A DNA stretch of 56,524 nt, taken from an uncultured Nodularia sp. (GTDB lineage: Bacteria > Cyanobacteriota > Cyanobacteriia > Cyanobacteriales > Nostocaceae). Positions 54,814 through 56,524 of the stretch are shown here, piece by piece; positions within the stretch are counted from its first letter, which is position 1, and every line of letters starts with the position of its first letter. Under the pieces are notes generated by a model, which worked only from the letters and a program-made list of their open reading frames with translations, did no database searches and had not been told where the DNA came from. The DNA is taken from positions 1 through 56,524 of the forward strand of contig CAIWDD010000071.1 in assembly GCA_903911355.1 (NCBI GenBank), given 5' to 3'. The position numbers and the translations under genes are program-made.

Positions 54814-55212
54814 TGTTAAATAAATTTCCTAAATTGACTCACACCATCTATATAAACATCATAATAACGTTAAGTTAAGATTAGTTAAACAGTTGTATAT
54901 ATTTAATCATATAAACTCATACTTGGCTAGTGTATTTATAAGTGAAGGTAATGGTATCCCCTGAGTTACACACAGAATTCATGGCTGGAAAGGGAGAGTA
55001 GTGTGATCACAAAGGAGGATTTCACATAAAATAAAAATCATCAGTGAGACGTTGGTACTCAATGTGGATAATATTCTTATAGAATGAAAAATCTAGAAAA
55101 TAGCACCTCAAAAGGAGAAATTAAGTTTTTCCCTTGCCAATGGAGGGTTAGCCAATAGCTATTTATTTACTAACAATAGATTACATACGCTGATAAATGC
55201 TAATATAGTAGT
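54814..55212. other. 399-base gap before the IS607-type element
   Basis: AT-rich, with a strong Shine-Dalgarno-like AAAGGAGG (55010-55020) that has no useful ORF after it. The left end of the IS607-type element must lie here or just upstream of 55213. IS607 ends have no terminal inverted repeats, so it cannot be set by eye. Confidence 0.5.
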
Positions 55213-55806
55213 ATGGCTTATGTACCACTACGAGAAGCAGTTAAACAACTGGGATTGCACCCAAACACTTTAAGGAAGTACGCAGACAATGGCAAGATTG
55301 AAAGCATCAAAAACGAAGCAGGACAAAGACTTTTTAACATTGAATCCTACCTCCGTGGTGCAACTAGAACTTCCTTTGTCTGTTACTGCCGAGTTAGTTC
55401 AACCAAGCAACGAGACGACCTTGGTAGACAAATCGCCTATATGCAATCACTCTACCCAGAAGCCGAAATCATCAAAGATATTGGCAGTGGAATCAACTTT
55501 AAAAGAAAAGGACTGCAAACCTTATTGGATAGACTTATGCACGGAGATAAGCTCACGCTTGTTGTTACCTGTCGTGACCGACTCGCAAGGTTTGGATTCG
55601 AGCTTATTCAGTACATGGTCGAGCAAAACGGTGGACAAATCGTGGTTCTCGACAACACTGTACATTCCCCAGAATCAGAACTTACCTCGGATCTTCTCTC
55701 CATCCTCCACCTCTTCTCTCGTCGGATGCACGGACTCAGGAAGTACAGTAAAAAAATCAAGGAAGATCCGGATCTTCCTTACAACCGAGCAGAGGCGGAT
55801 CGTTAA
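55213..55806 (+). CDS. tnpA: IS607-family serine recombinase (TnpA/OrfA)
   Basis: 197 residues. A MerR-like helix-turn-helix at 1-45 ('PLREAVKQLGLHPNTLRKYA') is followed by a small serine-resolvase domain. 'CYCRVSSTKQRDDLGRQ' has the catalytic serine at S62; 'DIGSGINFKRKGLQTLLDRL' and 'VVTCRDRLARFGFELI' are further family motifs. It moves the element without generating target duplications. The accompanying TnpB overlaps its 3' end. Length is normal, so it may be active. Confidence 0.95.
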   Translation: MAYVPLREAVKQLGLHPNTLRKYADNGKIESIKNEAGQRLFNIESYLRGATRTSFVCYCRVSSTKQRDDLGRQIAYMQSLYPEAEIIKDIGSGINFKRKGLQTLLDRLMHGDKLTLVVTCRDRLARFGFELIQYMVEQNGGQIVVLDNTVHSPESELTSDLLSILHLFSRRMHGLRKYSKKIKEDPDLPYNRAEADR

Positions 55807-56524
55807 ACAGTGGTTTGGTGTCTCCAGGTTTGTTTACAACACCACCGTCAAACTGCTGCAAGACTCTAGCATTAAGGCTAACTGGAAAGGGATTAAGACT
55901 GACATATTGAACGGACTCCCAGAATGGAGTAAATCAGTCCCTTATCAAATTAAATCAATCGCCATCAAAGACGCTTGTAAGGCTGTCAGCAACGCCAAGA
56001 AAAAGTTTAAAACCGGTGGTGGTATTAGCAAGATTAGATTTAGGTCAAGAAAAGACACTGTACAATCTTGCTACATTCCCAAATCTGCTGTAAAAGACTT
56101 GGGGATTTACTACACTGTATTAGGTAAGGTAACCTTCAAAGAAGCCTTACCACAAAGCTTTGGCGACTGTCGTTTAGTATTTGCCTACCGTGATTACTAT
56201 TTGACAGTTCCAGAGGATGTGCCACAACAGAAGTCCGATAACCAAGGACGTGTTGTGGCACTTGACCCCGGTATCAGAACATTTATCACCTTCTTTTCTG
56301 AATCTAGTTTTGGCGAAATTGGTACATCTGCTAATTTGGAAATACAGAAGCTGTGTTTTCGTTTGGATAAGTTAATTTCTAAGTTCACTAAAGCCAAGTG
56401 CAAACAAAGAAGAAGGATGAAACTTGCCGCCAGTAGACTGCGAGGTAAAATCAAAAACCTTGTAGACGAATTGCACAAGAAAACTGCTCGATTTTTGGTT
56501 GATAACTTTGACATTATTTTACTG
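55748..56524 (+). CDS. tnpB: TnpB, RNA-guided nuclease of IS607-type element (partial, runs off the end)
   Basis: At least 259 codons in the +1 frame relative to tnpA. The recognisable N-terminus is 'VKKSRKIRIFLTTEQRRIVK' from about 55748; no ATG, GTG or TTG is visible close upstream, so the start is unresolved and may rely on coupling with tnpA or a rare codon. 'QWFGVSRFVYNTTVKLLQ' and 'LPEWSKSVPYQIKSIAIKDA' match the TnpB wedge. 'VVALDPGIRTFITFF' carries the first RuvC aspartate. The remaining RuvC residues, zinc ribbon and the 3' omega RNA lie beyond the window. TnpB proteins are RNA-guided nucleases that protect their element's insertion. Confidence 0.9.

Noticed and set aside
56197-56514. 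105-codon minus-strand frame opposite tnpB
   Set aside because: Shadow of the tnpB reading frame, which has clear TnpB motifs.

Overview
This window is chromosomal DNA from a filamentous cyanobacterium, most likely of the order Nostocales. The evidence is a set of photosystem genes (psb27, psbEFLJ, psaI, psbO, ycf48, rubA), a cyanobacterial ndhC-ndhK-ndhJ operon, an FtsZ that reads almost like the Anabaena protein, many GCGATCGC (HIP1) octamers, and heptamer tandem repeats and small dispersed repeats typical of this group. The genus cannot be fixed from the sequence alone.

Layout. 0.2-12.5 kb: cofG (+) and cofH (-), the two radical-SAM enzymes of deazaflavin (F0) synthesis, lie 6.5 kb apart. 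Between them are a 1269-residue solitary type IIG-like restriction-modification protein, a secreted GHL10-type glycosidase-like protein and psb27. Two membrane glycosyltransferases and a tRNA-Gly(UCC) follow. 12.6-17.5 kb: a photosynthesis block with ndhCKJ (-), rubA-ycf48-psbE-psbF-psbL-psbJ (+) and psaI (-). 17.5-26.4 kb: a minus-strand gene set encoding a von Willebrand A (vWA) membrane protein, a 1078-residue tubulin/FtsZ-like GTPase, a MotA/ExbB/ZorA-like membrane protein with a long helical tail, a MotB/ZorB/OmpA-like protein, and more loosely a 530-residue protein of unknown function. This is the most unusual system here. It looks like an ion-driven motor or stator pair coupled to a tubulin-like filament and a MIDAS adhesion or sensor protein. 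26.4-33.1 kb: a small gene, psbO, a small hypothetical gene, ftsQ, ftsZ and gshB. 33.2-38.1 kb: a broken TnpB gene, a LapA-domain protein, a phosphohexomutase and a propeller-transglutaminase protein. 38.6-49.5 kb: a Ca2+-type P-ATPase, recF, a PEP synthase-like protein and a second large type IIG-like protein. 49.8-54.8 kb: a baeRF-like protein, a lipoprotein, a CbiM-CbiQ-CbiO Ni/Co ECF transporter and a small coiled-coil protein. 55.2-56.5 kb: an IS607-type element (serine recombinase plus TnpB) that runs off the end.

A second theme is repeat invasion. Several families of small hairpin repeats (called A, B and C here) sit in frame inside recF, the P-type ATPase gene and, five or more times, the PEP synthase-like gene. 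Heptamer tandem repeats supply the stop codons of cofH, recF and the transglutaminase gene. Remnants of IS200/IS605-type ends occur in several intergenic regions.

All functional calls come from reading motifs and family knowledge; no database search was run.
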